A DNA stretch of 25,274 nucleotides from JADJWR01 sp964509545 (GCA_964509545.1 CAZDXQ010000050.1:1-25274), one strand, 5' to 3'. Positions 1 through 8,344 are shown, numbered from the stretch's first letter. Numbers and translations: made by a program. Notes: generated by a model not told the origin, from the letters alone.

Positions 1-1804
1 AGACGACGCAGTTGTCGCACTCGAAGCACAGGCCGCAGCTCATGCAGCGCTTGGCTTCGGCCACCGCCTCGGCCTCGCTCAGCGCGCCGAGCCGCTCCTC
101 GAAGTTGCCGAGCGCAGTCTCGCGCGTCAGCGTGACGAACCTGCGCTGGTTGCGGGCGACGAAGCCGAAGTGGCCGAGGAAGAGCTGTCCGTGCGGAATC
201 ACGTAGCGGTCGGAGCGGTTGTCGAAGTTGTGCACCGCGCCGGGTGCCTTGTCGGTGCCGCGTAGCGGCTCCTTCACCTCCGGCAGCGTCACGCCCTTTT
301 CGACGTACTTGCGCATCAGGTCGAAGGCATGCACATCGATCTTCGGCCGCTTCTCCTGCTCCTCGCCGGCGAGGTAGCGATCGATGCTTTCGGCAGCGAT
401 CGCGCCATGGCCGATCGCGGTGGTCAGCAGGTGCGGCCGCAGCACATCGCCGCCGGCGAACACGCCCGGCTTGCCCGCGACCTGGTAGTTGCGGTCGGCG
501 CCCACGGCGCCCTTGCCATTGTTGAACTCCTCCAGCCCGGTGAAATCGACCGCCTGGCCGATCGCCGAGACGATCAGATCGGCTTCGATGTCGCGCTCGG
601 TACCCTCCTTGACCTTGATCTCGAGCCTCGGGCCGATCATCTTCGCCTCGCACTCGGCCAGCCGCAGCGCCGTGGCACGGCCGTCCGGGCCGCGCACGAT
701 GCCCACCGGCGCCAGGCTGCCGCGGATGTCGATGCCTTCGGCCAGCGCCTGCTCGACCTCGTGCCTGTTGGCCTGCATCTTGTCGACTGCGAACACCGTC
801 GTCAGCGTGACCTCGGCGCCCTGTTTGACCGAGATCTCGGCCACGTCGTGTGCCATGTAGCCGGCGATCGCCCCTTCGAAATCGGTCGGCTTGGCGTGCT
901 CGATGTGACCGAGACGACGGGCGACGGTGGCCACGTCGATGGACGTATCGCCGCCGCCGACGACCACCACGCGCTTGCCAACATGGCGCAGGCGGCCGTC
1001 GTTGAACGCGCGCAGGAACGCGGTGGCGGTGACGACGTTCGGTGCCTCGGCATCGGCCACCGGCAGCGCGCGCCCGGCCTGTGCACCCATTCCAAGGAAC
1101 AGCGCGTCGAAGTTCAGGCGCAGTTCATCGAGCGTGATGTCGGTGCCGACGCGGCAGCCCAGCCGCACTTCGACGCCGAGGTCGAGGATTCTCTGGATTT
1201 CGGCATCGAGCACCTCGCGCGGCGTGCGAAAACCCGGGATGCCGTAACGCATCATCCCGCCCAGGTGCTCGCGCTCGTCGAAGATCGTGACGTCGTGGCC
1301 CTTCAGCGCCAGCTGATAGGCGCATGACAGGCCCGCCGGCCCGCCACCGATCACCGCCACCTTCTTGCCCGTGCGGCGCTCGGGCGCCTTGTACTTCAGG
1401 CCGTTGGCGATCGCCCATTCGCCGAGGTAATGCTCGACCGAGTTGATGCCGACGTGGTCCTCGACCTCGTTGCGGTTGCAGCCGGTCTCGCACGGCGCCG
1501 GGCAGACCCGGCCCATGATCGACGGGAACGGGTTGGCCTCGGTCAGCCGCCGCCACGCGTACTCCTGCCAGCTCATGCCCGCCGGCGGCTTCTCCATGCC
1601 GCGGACGATGTTCAGATACCCGCGGATGTCCTCGCCCGACGGGCAGCTGCCCTGGCACGGCGGCGTCGACTGGATGTACGTCGGGCACTTGTGCGAGTGA
1701 TCGGCGTTGAAGATCTTCTGGTGCAGATCCTTCCACTTGTACTCGCCATCCTTGAAGCGGCGGAACGTCAGCGGCTGGGCTTCGGTCTGGGCTGGGCTGG
1801 ACAT
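1..1804 (-). CDS. dsrL: DsrL, NAD(P)H:acceptor oxidoreductase of the reverse Dsr pathway (C-terminus cut by window edge)
   Basis: This is a glutamate-synthase-small-subunit-like iron-sulfur flavoprotein. In sulfur oxidisers DsrL passes electrons between DsrAB and NAD(P). The reading frame is open from the ATG at 1804 to the window edge, giving 601 visible codons; family members are around 650 residues, so only the end is missing. Visible features in order are an N-terminal cysteine cluster (C40, C50, C54, then C101, C105, C109), a FAD-binding GGGPAG near residue 153, a second Rossmann motif VVVVGGGDTS that should bind NAD(P)H, and at the edge a ferredoxin-type run CMSCGLCFECDNC. That final ferredoxin module separates DsrL from plain GltD. 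The gene starts 17 bases after the dsrK stop, so the two are probably co-transcribed. Known of the family: DsrL is essential for sulfur-globule oxidation in Allochromatium vinosum. I did not translate every codon, but the frame agrees at both ends and at two internal motifs. Confidence 0.93.
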   Translation of the reverse strand, partial: MSSPAQTEAQPLTFRRFKDGEYKWKDLHQKIFNADHSHKCPTYIQSTPPCQGSCPSGEDIRGYLNIVRGMEKPPAGMSWQEYAWRRLTEANPFPSIMGRVCPAPCETGCNRNEVEDHVGINSVEHYLGEWAIANGLKYKAPERRTGKKVAVIGGGPAGLSCAYQLALKGHDVTIFDEREHLGGMMRYGIPGFRTPREVLDAEIQRILDLGVEVRLGCRVGTDITLDELRLNFDALFLGMGAQAGRALPVADAEAPNVVTATAFLRAFNDGRLRHVGKRVVVVGGGDTSIDVATVARRLGHIEHAKPTDFEGAIAGYMAHDVAEISVKQGAEVTLTTVFAVDKMQANRHEVEQALAEGIDIRGSLAPVGIVRGPDGRATALRLAECEAKMIGPRLEIKVKEGTERDIEADLIVSAIGQAVDFTGLEEFNNGKGAVGADRNYQVAGKPGVFAGGDVLRPHLLTTAIGHGAIAAESIDRYLAGEEQEKRPKIDVHAFDLMRKYVEKGVTLPEVKEPLRGTDKAPGAVHNFDNRSDRYVIPHGQLFLGHFGFVARNQRRFVTLTRETALGNFEERLGALSEAEAVAEAKRCMSCGLCFECDNCVV

Positions 1805-1821
1805 CGGACTCTCCGTAAGAC

Positions 1822-3351
1822 TCAGTGCGGTGCGGCGTTCAGGCGGATCGCCGTGCTGACGAGCTGGTGCACGCCGCCGACCATGTTCATCTTGAAGCCG
1901 TAGTACGGCAGCACCTTGGTGAACTGCGCCTTGCAGATGGCGCAGATCGTCGCCATGAAGTTCACGCCGTGCTGATCGGCCACCGCGCGCAGCGCTTCCA
2001 TGCGCGGCAGCGCGCCCTTCACCCGCAGGTCGAGCAGTTCGTCGGTCAGCAGGCCGCCGCCGCCGCCGCAGCAGAAGGTCTTCTCGTGCGTCGTGCCGGC
2101 CGCCATCTCGACGTACTTGTTGGCCACCGTGCGGATGATGGCGCGGGGGATCTCGAACTGGCCGCCGGGCAAATCGCCCATGCGCGAGGCGCGCGCCACA
2201 TTGCACGAATCGTGGAAGGTCACCACGCGGTGGTCGTTCGCGTCCTTGTCGAACTTCAGCGCGCCGCGCTGGATCAGGTCCCAGGTGAATTCGCAGATGT
2301 GCGTCGGCTGACGCACGCTCGGGTCGAGCTGGCTCTGCAGCTGAACCGCGAACGGGTCCTTTCCTCCGGCGCCGATGCCGACCAGCGTATTCCAGAAGCT
2401 GTAGGCCACGCGCCATGCGTGGCCACACTCGCCGACGATGATCCTCTTGACGCCCAGTTCGAGCGCCGCCTCGCGGATGCGCAGCGCGATCGCGCGCAAC
2501 TGATCGTAGTTGCCGATGAACAGGCCGAAGTTGCCCGCCTCGGACGCCTTCGATGACAGCGTCCAGCGCACACCGGCGGCGTGGAAGACCTTGGCGTAGC
2601 CGATCAGGCTGTCGACGTGCGGTTCGGCGAAGAAATCCGCGCTCGGCGTGACCAGCAGCACCTCCGCGCCCTTCTCGTCGAGCGGGAAGCGCACATCCAC
2701 CCCGGTGTCTTCCTTGACGTCTTCCTCCAGGCCGGTCAGCGTGTCGGCGAGCGCCGGCCCGGGCAGGCCGAGGTTGTTGCCGATCTTGTGGACCTTGCCG
2801 ATGATCTCGTTGGTGTACTTCTGGCCGTAGCCGACGGCGTCAAGGATCTCCTTGGCCGCCATCGTCACCTCGGCGGTGTCGATGCCGTAGGGACAGAACA
2901 CCGAGCAGCGTCGGCACTCGGAGCACTGGTTGAAGTACGTGTACCACTCGTCGAGCACGTCGCGGGTCAGGTCGCGCGCGCCGACGAGCTTCGGGAAGAG
3001 CTTTCCGGGAAGCGTGAAGTAGCGGCGATAGACGCTGCGCATCAGTTCCTGCCGCGCCACCGGCATGTTCTTCGGATCCTGCGTGCCGATGAAGTAATGG
3101 CACTTGTCGGCGCAGGCGCCGCAGTGCACGCAGGAATCCATGAAGACCTTCAGCGAGCGGTACTTGCCGAGGAGCTGACCCATGTGCCCGATCGCCCGCT
3201 GCGCCCAGCCTTCCGCCAGTTCGCCCGGAAAGCCGATCGCCTGCTGGATCTTGTCGCTGGCCACGTACGGGCGCGAGGATTCCATCGCGCCGGGCGCCAG
3301 CGGCGGCGGCGTCGGATATTCGCGCAGCGGCGGCGCCTTCACTTCGGCCAT
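1822..3351 (-). CDS. dsrK: DsrK, HdrD-like iron-sulfur subunit of the DsrMKJOP membrane complex
   Basis: This 509-aa protein is the catalytic heterodisulfide-reductase-like subunit. It sits on the cytoplasmic face with DsrM and is thought to exchange electrons with DsrC thiol/disulfide or trisulfide. Two complete ferredoxin-type [4Fe-4S] motifs are visible: C74, C77, C80, C84 and C143, C146, C149, C153. Downstream are the CCG-domain cysteines typical of HdrB/HdrD and DsrK: C309 in GECGHAW, C383 in DSCNVA, C427-C428 in FCCGGGGG, then C470 and C473 in CAICK. No transmembrane segment is obvious, consistent with anchoring through DsrM. The ATG at 3351 lies three bases after the dsrM stop. The usual partners dsrJ, dsrO and dsrP are not in the window and would be expected beyond the left edge. 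Confidence 0.96.
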   Translation of the reverse strand: MAEVKAPPLREYPTPPPLAPGAMESSRPYVASDKIQQAIGFPGELAEGWAQRAIGHMGQLLGKYRSLKVFMDSCVHCGACADKCHYFIGTQDPKNMPVARQELMRSVYRRYFTLPGKLFPKLVGARDLTRDVLDEWYTYFNQCSECRRCSVFCPYGIDTAEVTMAAKEILDAVGYGQKYTNEIIGKVHKIGNNLGLPGPALADTLTGLEEDVKEDTGVDVRFPLDEKGAEVLLVTPSADFFAEPHVDSLIGYAKVFHAAGVRWTLSSKASEAGNFGLFIGNYDQLRAIALRIREAALELGVKRIIVGECGHAWRVAYSFWNTLVGIGAGGKDPFAVQLQSQLDPSVRQPTHICEFTWDLIQRGALKFDKDANDHRVVTFHDSCNVARASRMGDLPGGQFEIPRAIIRTVANKYVEMAAGTTHEKTFCCGGGGGLLTDELLDLRVKGALPRMEALRAVADQHGVNFMATICAICKAQFTKVLPYYGFKMNMVGGVHQLVSTAIRLNAAPH

Positions 3352-3354
3352 GGC

Positions 3355-4086
3355 CTACCTGCGCTCCAGTTCGGCCGCCCACGGCGCCAGGTGGCGCGAC
3401 TCGCGCGGATCGTCGGCCTGGTTGCGTGACGGCGAGAAGAACACTCCCGGGGCGTGCAGCAGTTTGGAGAATGGAAAGACGGTCATCAGCAGCACGACCA
3501 ACAGCAGGTGGATGTACAGCATCGGGTCAGCCGGCAGCGGCTGCCAGTCGAAGCGCATCAGGCCGAGGAAAAACGCCTTGACAGCGACCACGTCGGTCCG
3601 AAAGACGTACTTCATCGCCACGCCGGAGGCAGCGATTGCCAGAAGCAGCACCAGCATCAGGTAGTCGGAGGGCACCGAGATGTAGCGGATGCGCTCGACG
3701 AAGACGCGCCGCGCCAGCAACCCGGCCAGCCCCGCCGCCATGCCGAAGGCGGCGGCAATACCCAGCGGTTGCGCCAGCGCCACCCAGAACCACACCGGCT
3801 CGGTGAAATAGCGCAGATGCCGCACCAGCACCATCAACAGGCTGACGTGGAAAAGCCAGCCGAAGATCCAGGTCCAGACGCTGCCCTTGAACAGGCTTTC
3901 GAAGAGCACCACCTCGCGCGCCATGCGCAACGCCACACCGCGGCGCGTGACCGGCGCAGGCGTGGTCGGGATCTTCAGCGGCGCCGGAGTGCGCGCGTAG
4001 TCGACGACGCGCGCGATGAGGCCGGCGACCAGCACCGCGGTCGCGGCGTAGAACAGCAGTGCGAACAGGACGCTGGCGACGGACAT
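3355..4086 (-). CDS. dsrM: DsrM, NarI-like membrane cytochrome b
   Basis: This 243-aa integral membrane protein of the NarI/cytochrome b family carries the haem b groups that link DsrK to the quinone pool. About five to six hydrophobic segments can be seen, beginning at residue 4. Candidate haem-ligand histidines sit where NarI-type proteins have them: H80 and H90 in FHVSLLMVLVRH, and H193 and H211 in a late helix (HLLLVVLLM then KLLHAP). I chose the ATG at 4086 because it begins the first membrane helix; a longer frame exists upstream but runs through the inverted-repeat element between dsrC and dsrM and is not credible. The stop lies three bases before dsrK. The 133-bp gap separating it from dsrC is the largest in the operon. 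Confidence 0.93.
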   Translation of the reverse strand: MSVASVLFALLFYAATAVLVAGLIARVVDYARTPAPLKIPTTPAPVTRRGVALRMAREVVLFESLFKGSVWTWIFGWLFHVSLLMVLVRHLRYFTEPVWFWVALAQPLGIAAAFGMAAGLAGLLARRVFVERIRYISVPSDYLMLVLLLAIAASGVAMKYVFRTDVVAVKAFFLGLMRFDWQPLPADPMLYIHLLLVVLLMTVFPFSKLLHAPGVFFSPSRNQADDPRESRHLAPWAAELERR

Positions 4087-4103
4087 CTGGAAGCGCCCGG
4101 TGC

Positions 4104-4206
4104 GTGTCATGCCCGCGAAAGCGGGCGAGCAGACGGTCTTGGTACAGACACTGGGTTCCCGCCGCAGCCGGCCCCCGAGCGCTTGAATCGGGGGCGAGAA
4201 TGACAC
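4104..4206. repeat. Short inverted-repeat element with two hairpins between dsrC and dsrM
   Basis: The element is bounded by GTGTCATGCCCGC at 4104-4116 and GCGAGAATGACAC at 4194-4206. The reverse complement of the second matches the first at 11 of 13 positions. Just inside the left end is a 6-bp hairpin with a GAAA loop (GCCCGC-GAAA-GCGGGC, 4111-4126). Near the right end is a 7-bp hairpin (GCCCCCG ... CGGGGGC, 4171-4177 with 4189-4195). The layout resembles the dispersed extragenic repeats with GTCATnCCCGC-type ends that are common in beta- and gammaproteobacterial genomes (general knowledge, not searched here). It lies inside the dsr operon, directly after the dsrC stop, and could stabilise the dsrC 3' end or reduce read-through. 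No second clear copy was seen in the window. Confidence 0.75.
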
Positions 4207-4219
4207 CCGCGGGCGATCG

Positions 4220-4555
4220 TTACACGCAGCCGGTCGGCTTCGGCAGGCCGGCGATCTTGCATGCCTGCTTGGCCGGCCCGTATGGGAACAACTCGTACAG
4301 GTAGGCGCTGTTGCCTTTTTCCGGTCCGAGGGTCTTGCCGATGGCCTTGGTCAGCACGCGCACGGCCGGGGCGATCTGGTACTCCTCGTAGTACTTGCGC
4401 AGGAAATTGACCACTTCCCAGTGGTTCTCGTTCATGTCGATGTTTTCCTGCTTGGCGATCGCGTTGGCAAGGTCCTCGTTCCAGTCGCCGAGATTGACGA
4501 GGTAACCCTCCTCGTCGGTTTCGTAGCTCTTGCCGCTGACTTCGATGGTGGGCAT
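4220..4555 (-). CDS. dsrC: DsrC, sulfur-carrier protein
   Basis: This 111-aa DsrC/TusE-family protein is the central sulfur carrier of the Dsr pathway. It accepts sulfur from DsrEFH and presents it to DsrAB and DsrK. The diagnostic C-terminal arm is complete: C99 in KQACKIAG and the penultimate C110 in KPTGCV. These are the two redox cysteines of true DsrC proteins; TusE keeps only the last one. The start at 4555 has a strong ribosome-binding site (AAGGAGAGG, about 3 bases from the ATG), consistent with the high DsrC levels seen in other sulfur oxidisers. It follows dsrH by 44 bases and is separated from dsrM by the hairpin element. Compare the cysteine-free paralogue at 9771-10100. Confidence 0.97.
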   Translation of the reverse strand: MPTIEVSGKSYETDEEGYLVNLGDWNEDLANAIAKQENIDMNENHWEVVNFLRKYYEEYQIAPAVRVLTKAIGKTLGPEKGNSAYLYELFPYGPAKQACKIAGLPKPTGCV

Positions 4556-4599
4556 ATGCCTCTCCTTCTCGTGGAATCGTTGGGTGCAGCCAGTCCGGT

Positions 4600-4896
4600 C
4601 TACAGCCAGGACTGGTTGTTGGGGTGCTCGACGACCAGGTCGACGAAGCCGTCGTAGTCGATCGCGGCCACGCCGTCGATCAACCGGTCGGCCATGCCGC
4701 GCGCGGCCAAGTCCGGCGCCAGCGCGTAGACCTTCAGCCTTTCCATCGCCTGGCGCAGCTTGCCCTCGGCGGCGTTGCCCTTCGTGGCCGCATACACGGC
4801 GTCCTCGATCAGCAGCAGCGCGCCGCTGGAGGCCAACCGCAGCACGGTATCGAGCGTGCTCTTTTCCAGCGGCGATTTGTTCAGGATGTGCAGCAT
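4600..4896 (-). CDS. dsrH: DsrH, subunit of the DsrEFH sulfurtransferase
   Basis: This 98-aa protein of the DsrH/TusB family opens with MLHILNKSP and closes near DLVVEHPNNQSW, both typical of the family. It forms the alpha2-beta2-gamma2 DsrEFH hexamer with DsrE and DsrF, which relays persulfide sulfur from TusA to DsrC. The protein contains no cysteine, so sulfur transfer in this hexamer must rest on DsrE; some DsrH proteins carry a cysteine near residue 20, and here that stretch reads STLDTVL. It follows dsrF by 13 bases. The presence of dsrEFH separates oxidative from reductive Dsr systems. Confidence 0.95.
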   Translation of the reverse strand: MLHILNKSPLEKSTLDTVLRLASSGALLLIEDAVYAATKGNAAEGKLRQAMERLKVYALAPDLAARGMADRLIDGVAAIDYDGFVDLVVEHPNNQSWL

Positions 4897-4909
4897 CGGT
4901 GTTCGGCCC

Positions 4910-5272
4910 TCAGAAGCTCAGCACCACGTCCTGCTCGGCCATGAGGCCGGCGAGCTCGCCGCTGCCGACGACCTTGACGTCGGTGACCAGATCCTCGGCG
5001 GTCAGGCCGCGCGCAGCGAGCGACTCGGCCTCCACATACAGCTTGTCGATGTCGTAGTCCTCAAGCGCGCGATAAGTGGGCGAGAAATTCTTCGTGGCGA
5101 TACCCTTGGTCTGCATCCCCTTCTTCAACTGGTAGACGCCGTCGTCGACGAACACCACCGACACGTCCTGCTCGAAAGCGGCGGTGATCAGCACCACTTC
5201 GAGACTTTCCAGCGCGTAGATCGATCCGTAGGGCGCCTTGCGGTTGACCAGCATGAACTTCTTCTGCGCCAT
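4910..5272 (-). CDS. dsrF: DsrF, subunit of the DsrEFH sulfurtransferase
   Basis: This 120-aa DsrE/DsrF-fold protein is the middle subunit of the DsrEFH hexamer, homologous to TusC. It begins with MAQKKFMLVNRKAPYGS and contains the FVDDGVYQL segment typical of TusC/DsrF. It has no cysteine and is probably structural. The dsrE stop is followed immediately by GTG then ATG, so initiation could use either codon; I use the ATG at 5272. The start is directly coupled to the dsrE stop, consistent with equal-stoichiometry synthesis. Confidence 0.95.
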   Translation of the reverse strand: MAQKKFMLVNRKAPYGSIYALESLEVVLITAAFEQDVSVVFVDDGVYQLKKGMQTKGIATKNFSPTYRALEDYDIDKLYVEAESLAARGLTAEDLVTDVKVVGSGELAGLMAEQDVVLSF

Positions 5273-5275
5273 CAC

Positions 5276-5635
5276 TCAGTCTCCGAAGGTGACCAGGCGG
5301 TCGGCCTTGATGCCCGAGTCGATCAATTGCCCGAGGCCGGAGATGCGGAAGCCCGGCGCCAGCACCGCCTCGACCAGCCCGCGGCGCAGGCCGGCGGCGA
5401 CGCACACAACGAGGTCGACCCGATGGTCCTCTGCCAGCTTGCTCCAGCGGGCGACGATGTTGCGGTCGTCCTGCGGCGGCTCGGTGTACTTGGTCGCGTT
5501 GTTGACGCCGTCGTGATAGAAGAACACGCGCTGCACCTCGTGGCCCTTGGCAATCGCCGCGGCGCAGAACAGGTAGGCCGAGTCGGCCGCCTGGTGCTGG
5601 TACGGGCCCTCGTTGACCAGAACTGCGATCTTCAC
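5276..5635 (-). CDS. dsrE: DsrE, catalytic subunit of the DsrEFH sulfurtransferase
   Basis: This 119-aa protein is the catalytic subunit of DsrEFH. Its C78 in DLVVCVAAGLRRG aligns with the active-site cysteine 78 of Allochromatium DsrE, which carries the persulfide passed to DsrC (established for that family). The N-terminus MKIAVLVNEGPY and the segment RVFFYHDGVNNA are family hallmarks. The start is a GTG at 5635; no in-frame ATG gives the conserved N-terminus. It begins 13 bases after the dsrB stop and its own stop abuts the dsrF start. Confidence 0.96.
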   Translation of the reverse strand: MKIAVLVNEGPYQHQAADSAYLFCAAAIAKGHEVQRVFFYHDGVNNATKYTEPPQDDRNIVARWSKLAEDHRVDLVVCVAAGLRRGLVEAVLAPGFRISGLGQLIDSGIKADRLVTFGD

Positions 5636-5648
5636 GTTCCAGTCCGCC

Positions 5649-6761
5649 TCAGAACCGGATGTGCGTCGAGGCGTTCAGGTTCGCCCGCGAGCCGCGCCAG
5701 TCGTCGATCAGGTACTTGGTGAAGGTCAGCCCCGTCTTCTCGAAGAAGCGCGGCCAGCCGATGCGCTCGATCCAGTCGGCCATGCGCTCCCAGGAGCGCG
5801 CGTCTTCCTTGTACACGCGCAGGATGCGCTTGACGACCTCGCTCACTTCCGGCCAGCGCGGCGGGTTGTTCGGCAGCCCGGAGGCGACCATCTTCATGAA
5901 GGTCGGCTTGCCGCGCGCATTGGAGTTCTTGCCGCCGACCCAAATCGCCAGCTTGGAGTGCTCGGGGTCGTTGATCTGCATCGGCGGGCACGGTGGATAG
6001 CAGGCGCCGCAGCAGATGCACTTCTTCTCGTCGACTTCGAGCGACGGCTTGCCGTTGACCAGCGCCGGGCGGATCGCCGCCACCGGGCAGCGCGCCACCA
6101 CGGCCGGCCGCTCGCAGACGTTGGCGACCAGGTCGTGATTGATCTTCGGCGGCTTTGTGTGCTGGACGATGATCGCGATGTCGGCCTGGCCGCCGCAGTT
6201 GATCTCGCAGCACGAGGTCGACAGATGCACGCGGTTCGGCATCTCCTCCTTGCGGAACTCGTCGATCAGCTCGTCCATCAGCGCCTTGACCGCGCCCGAG
6301 GCATCGGTGCCGGGGATGTCGCAGTGCAGCCAGCCCTGCGTGTGCGCGATCATCGACACCGAATTGCCGGTGCCGCCGACCGGGAAGCCCGCCGATTCGA
6401 GCGCGTTGATCAGCGGCTCGACCTTCTCCCACTTCGACACGCCGATCTCGACGTTGCTGCGGATGGTAAAGCGGACGTGGCCCTCGCCGAACTTGTCGAT
6501 GATGTCGCACAGCTTCCGGATGGTCCAGACGTCCATCTGCCGCTGCGTGCCGGCCTTCACCGTCCACAGCTCGTCGCCGGAATGCGCGACATGATGCAGC
6601 ACGCCCGGCCGCGGCCGGTCGTGGTACTTCCAGTTGCCGTAGTTCTTCTGCATCAGCGGGTGCAGGAACTGCCAGTTGTCCGGCACGCCGCTTTCGACCG
6701 CTCGCCGCGGCGCCTTCGGCGCCGCCTTGGCTGGAGCAACAGGAGCTTCTACTTGGGTCAT
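5649..6761 (-). CDS. dsrB: DsrB, dissimilatory sulfite reductase beta subunit
   Basis: This 370-aa beta subunit of the siroheme sulfite reductase runs oxidatively here, producing sulfite from DsrC-bound sulfur. Siroheme/[4Fe-4S]-region cysteines are visible around C147 (HCDIP) and in TSCCEINCGG (C184, C185, C189). An inserted ferredoxin domain has C226 in ARCPVAAI and the cluster CICCGACYPPC at 248-258. The length matches the family. I chose the ATG at 6761, with GAGAGGG upstream; a TTG two codons earlier is possible. The N-terminal Ala/Pro/Lys-rich 20 residues look like a flexible tail. It lies 12 bases downstream of dsrA. Confidence 0.97.
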   Translation of the reverse strand: MTQVEAPVAPAKAAPKAPRRAVESGVPDNWQFLHPLMQKNYGNWKYHDRPRPGVLHHVAHSGDELWTVKAGTQRQMDVWTIRKLCDIIDKFGEGHVRFTIRSNVEIGVSKWEKVEPLINALESAGFPVGGTGNSVSMIAHTQGWLHCDIPGTDASGAVKALMDELIDEFRKEEMPNRVHLSTSCCEINCGGQADIAIIVQHTKPPKINHDLVANVCERPAVVARCPVAAIRPALVNGKPSLEVDEKKCICCGACYPPCPPMQINDPEHSKLAIWVGGKNSNARGKPTFMKMVASGLPNNPPRWPEVSEVVKRILRVYKEDARSWERMADWIERIGWPRFFEKTGLTFTKYLIDDWRGSRANLNASTHIRF

Positions 6762-6773
6762 CGTCAATCCCTC

Positions 6774-8069
6774 TCAGGCCGCTTTCTTCCTGGCCTGCAT
6801 CTTGGCCACTTCCTCGTCCCAGCCGTCGGTGCGCACGTACGGATTGGTGCGCGGCGCCGCGACCATGTTCGGGTCGACCTCGAGGCCGACGCCTTCGAGG
6901 AAGTTGACCAGCCCGATGCGCTCGATCGTCTCGCCGATGCGCTCGTGCTCGAGCGCGTTCTCGGCGAAGAAGTCGACGATGCGCTTAGCCAGATCCACCA
7001 GCTGCTCGCGGTCCTCGTCGGTCTTCAGTTTCATGAACGGCACGATCACCGTTCCCATCAGGTCGCCGATCTTCAGCGTGCGCTTGCCGCCGCACAGGAT
7101 CGTGGCGCCGGTGTCCTCGCCATGGGCCAGCGCGCCGGTCATCACGTTGATGCAGTGCATGCAGCGCACGCAGTCGCGGTTGTCGATTTCCAGCGCCTGC
7201 GTGTCGTTGACCGCGACACTGGAGATCGAATCGCCCTTGCGCACATCCTTGATCTCCTTGATCTGGATGGCCTTGGTCGGGCAGCGGGCGACGACGTCGT
7301 TGACCAACTCGGTCATGCCGTGCTTGGCGAACCACTTCTTCGCCAGCGCCTCGTCGGTCCTGATGTTGTCGCGCCAGGTACCGATCACCGCCAGGTCGGC
7401 GCGCTGCACCGAGTTCATGCAGTCGTTCGGGCAGCCGGAGAACTTGAACTTGAACTTGTACGGCAGCGCCGGGCGATGGATGTCGTCGAGGAAGTTGTTG
7501 ATGATCGTGCGATGCGCCTTGGCCTCGTCGTAGCACGACTGTTCGCAGCGTGCATGGCCGACGCAGGACATCGAGGTGCGCACCGCAGGTCCCGCGCCAC
7601 CGAGGTCGAAACCCAGCTCGTTGATGGCATCGAAGGCGTCCTGCACCTTGTCCGACTTCACGCCCTGGAACATGATGTCGCCGCTCTGGCCGTGGAAGGC
7701 GATCAGGCCGGAACCGTGCTCTTCCCAGATGTCGCACATCTTGCGCAGCACCTCGGTCGAGTAGTGCATGCCCGCCGGCGGCATCACGCGAAGCGTGTGG
7801 AACTCGGCGGCGTCGGGAAACATTGGCTTGCCGTTCTCGTCCTTCAGCTCGGTGAAGCGCGGGATGACGCCGCCGCCGTAGCCGAAGACGCTGACCGTGC
7901 CGCCCTTCCAGTAGCCCTTGCGCGTCTTGTACGAGGTTTCCAGCTGACCGAGGACATCGACCATGTAGTCCTTGTCCTTGGCCAGACGCTTCAACCCGGT
8001 GACGAAGCTCGGCCACGGGCCGCTTTCCAGCTCGTCGAGCATCGACGTGTCATGCATCGGCTTTGCCAT
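6774..8069 (-). CDS. dsrA: DsrA, dissimilatory sulfite reductase alpha subunit
   Basis: This 431-aa alpha subunit of DsrAB contains the catalytic siroheme-[4Fe-4S] binding motif: C169 and C175 (CVGHARC), then C213 and C217 (SGCPNDC). A ferredoxin domain follows with C263 (ARCPTKA) and C300, C303, C306 (CVRCMHC). Together with dsrEFH and dsrL, this places the enzyme with oxidative (reverse) DsrAB; a phylogenetic tree would be the formal test. The ATG at 8069 has AGGAGG about 10 bases upstream. Longer in-frame extensions toward 8204 lack conserved sequence and run into the intergenic region. dsrA is the first gene of the operon, divergent from the plus-strand operon that starts near 8345. Confidence 0.97.
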   Translation of the reverse strand: MAKPMHDTSMLDELESGPWPSFVTGLKRLAKDKDYMVDVLGQLETSYKTRKGYWKGGTVSVFGYGGGVIPRFTELKDENGKPMFPDAAEFHTLRVMPPAGMHYSTEVLRKMCDIWEEHGSGLIAFHGQSGDIMFQGVKSDKVQDAFDAINELGFDLGGAGPAVRTSMSCVGHARCEQSCYDEAKAHRTIINNFLDDIHRPALPYKFKFKFSGCPNDCMNSVQRADLAVIGTWRDNIRTDEALAKKWFAKHGMTELVNDVVARCPTKAIQIKEIKDVRKGDSISSVAVNDTQALEIDNRDCVRCMHCINVMTGALAHGEDTGATILCGGKRTLKIGDLMGTVIVPFMKLKTDEDREQLVDLAKRIVDFFAENALEHERIGETIERIGLVNFLEGVGLEVDPNMVAAPRTNPYVRTDGWDEEVAKMQARKKAA

Positions 8070-8344
8070 GTTGTTCCAGCCTCCTGGTGATGGTCGTCCG
8101 GGTGCGGACCGCGAGCGTCGGTGCGCTCGGCCAACGTCGTACCGCAGCGTGCGCGACGACTGCTGGCAAGGATCGTACGGGCCGCCTCCAGCGGCAGCCA
8201 TCACCCTCGATGATTAGCTTCATAACCCCAAAGGGAGGGGTGCGCTGCCAACCCGAGTAATGGCCGGTACGATGGGTGCGCTTTATAGATGACGCGGGGC
8301 CGCAGCGACCCTGCGCTTGCCTCTCCCCGAAGGCCGCGACTGGC
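8070..8344. promoter_or_regulatory. Divergent intergenic region between dsrA and the plus-strand sulfur operon
   Basis: This 275-bp non-coding stretch must hold the promoters of both the dsr operon and the divergent operon. A 9-bp direct repeat GGGTGCGCT occurs at 8238-8246 and 8274-8282, with starts 36 bp apart. An ACCCC ... GGGGT inverted repeat lies at 8225-8229 and 8237-8241. TTTATA at 8282-8287 resembles a -10 box for the plus-strand operon, but no good -35 is visible. In Allochromatium vinosum, DsrC itself has been reported to bind DNA upstream of dsrA, which makes this region a natural operator candidate. No start site can be fixed from sequence alone. Confidence 0.5.

Noticed and set aside
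5613..8090. An 825-codon open frame on the plus strand
   Set aside because: It is exactly antisense to dsrB and dsrA, which have unmistakable family motifs. Long antisense frames are expected in GC-rich genes.
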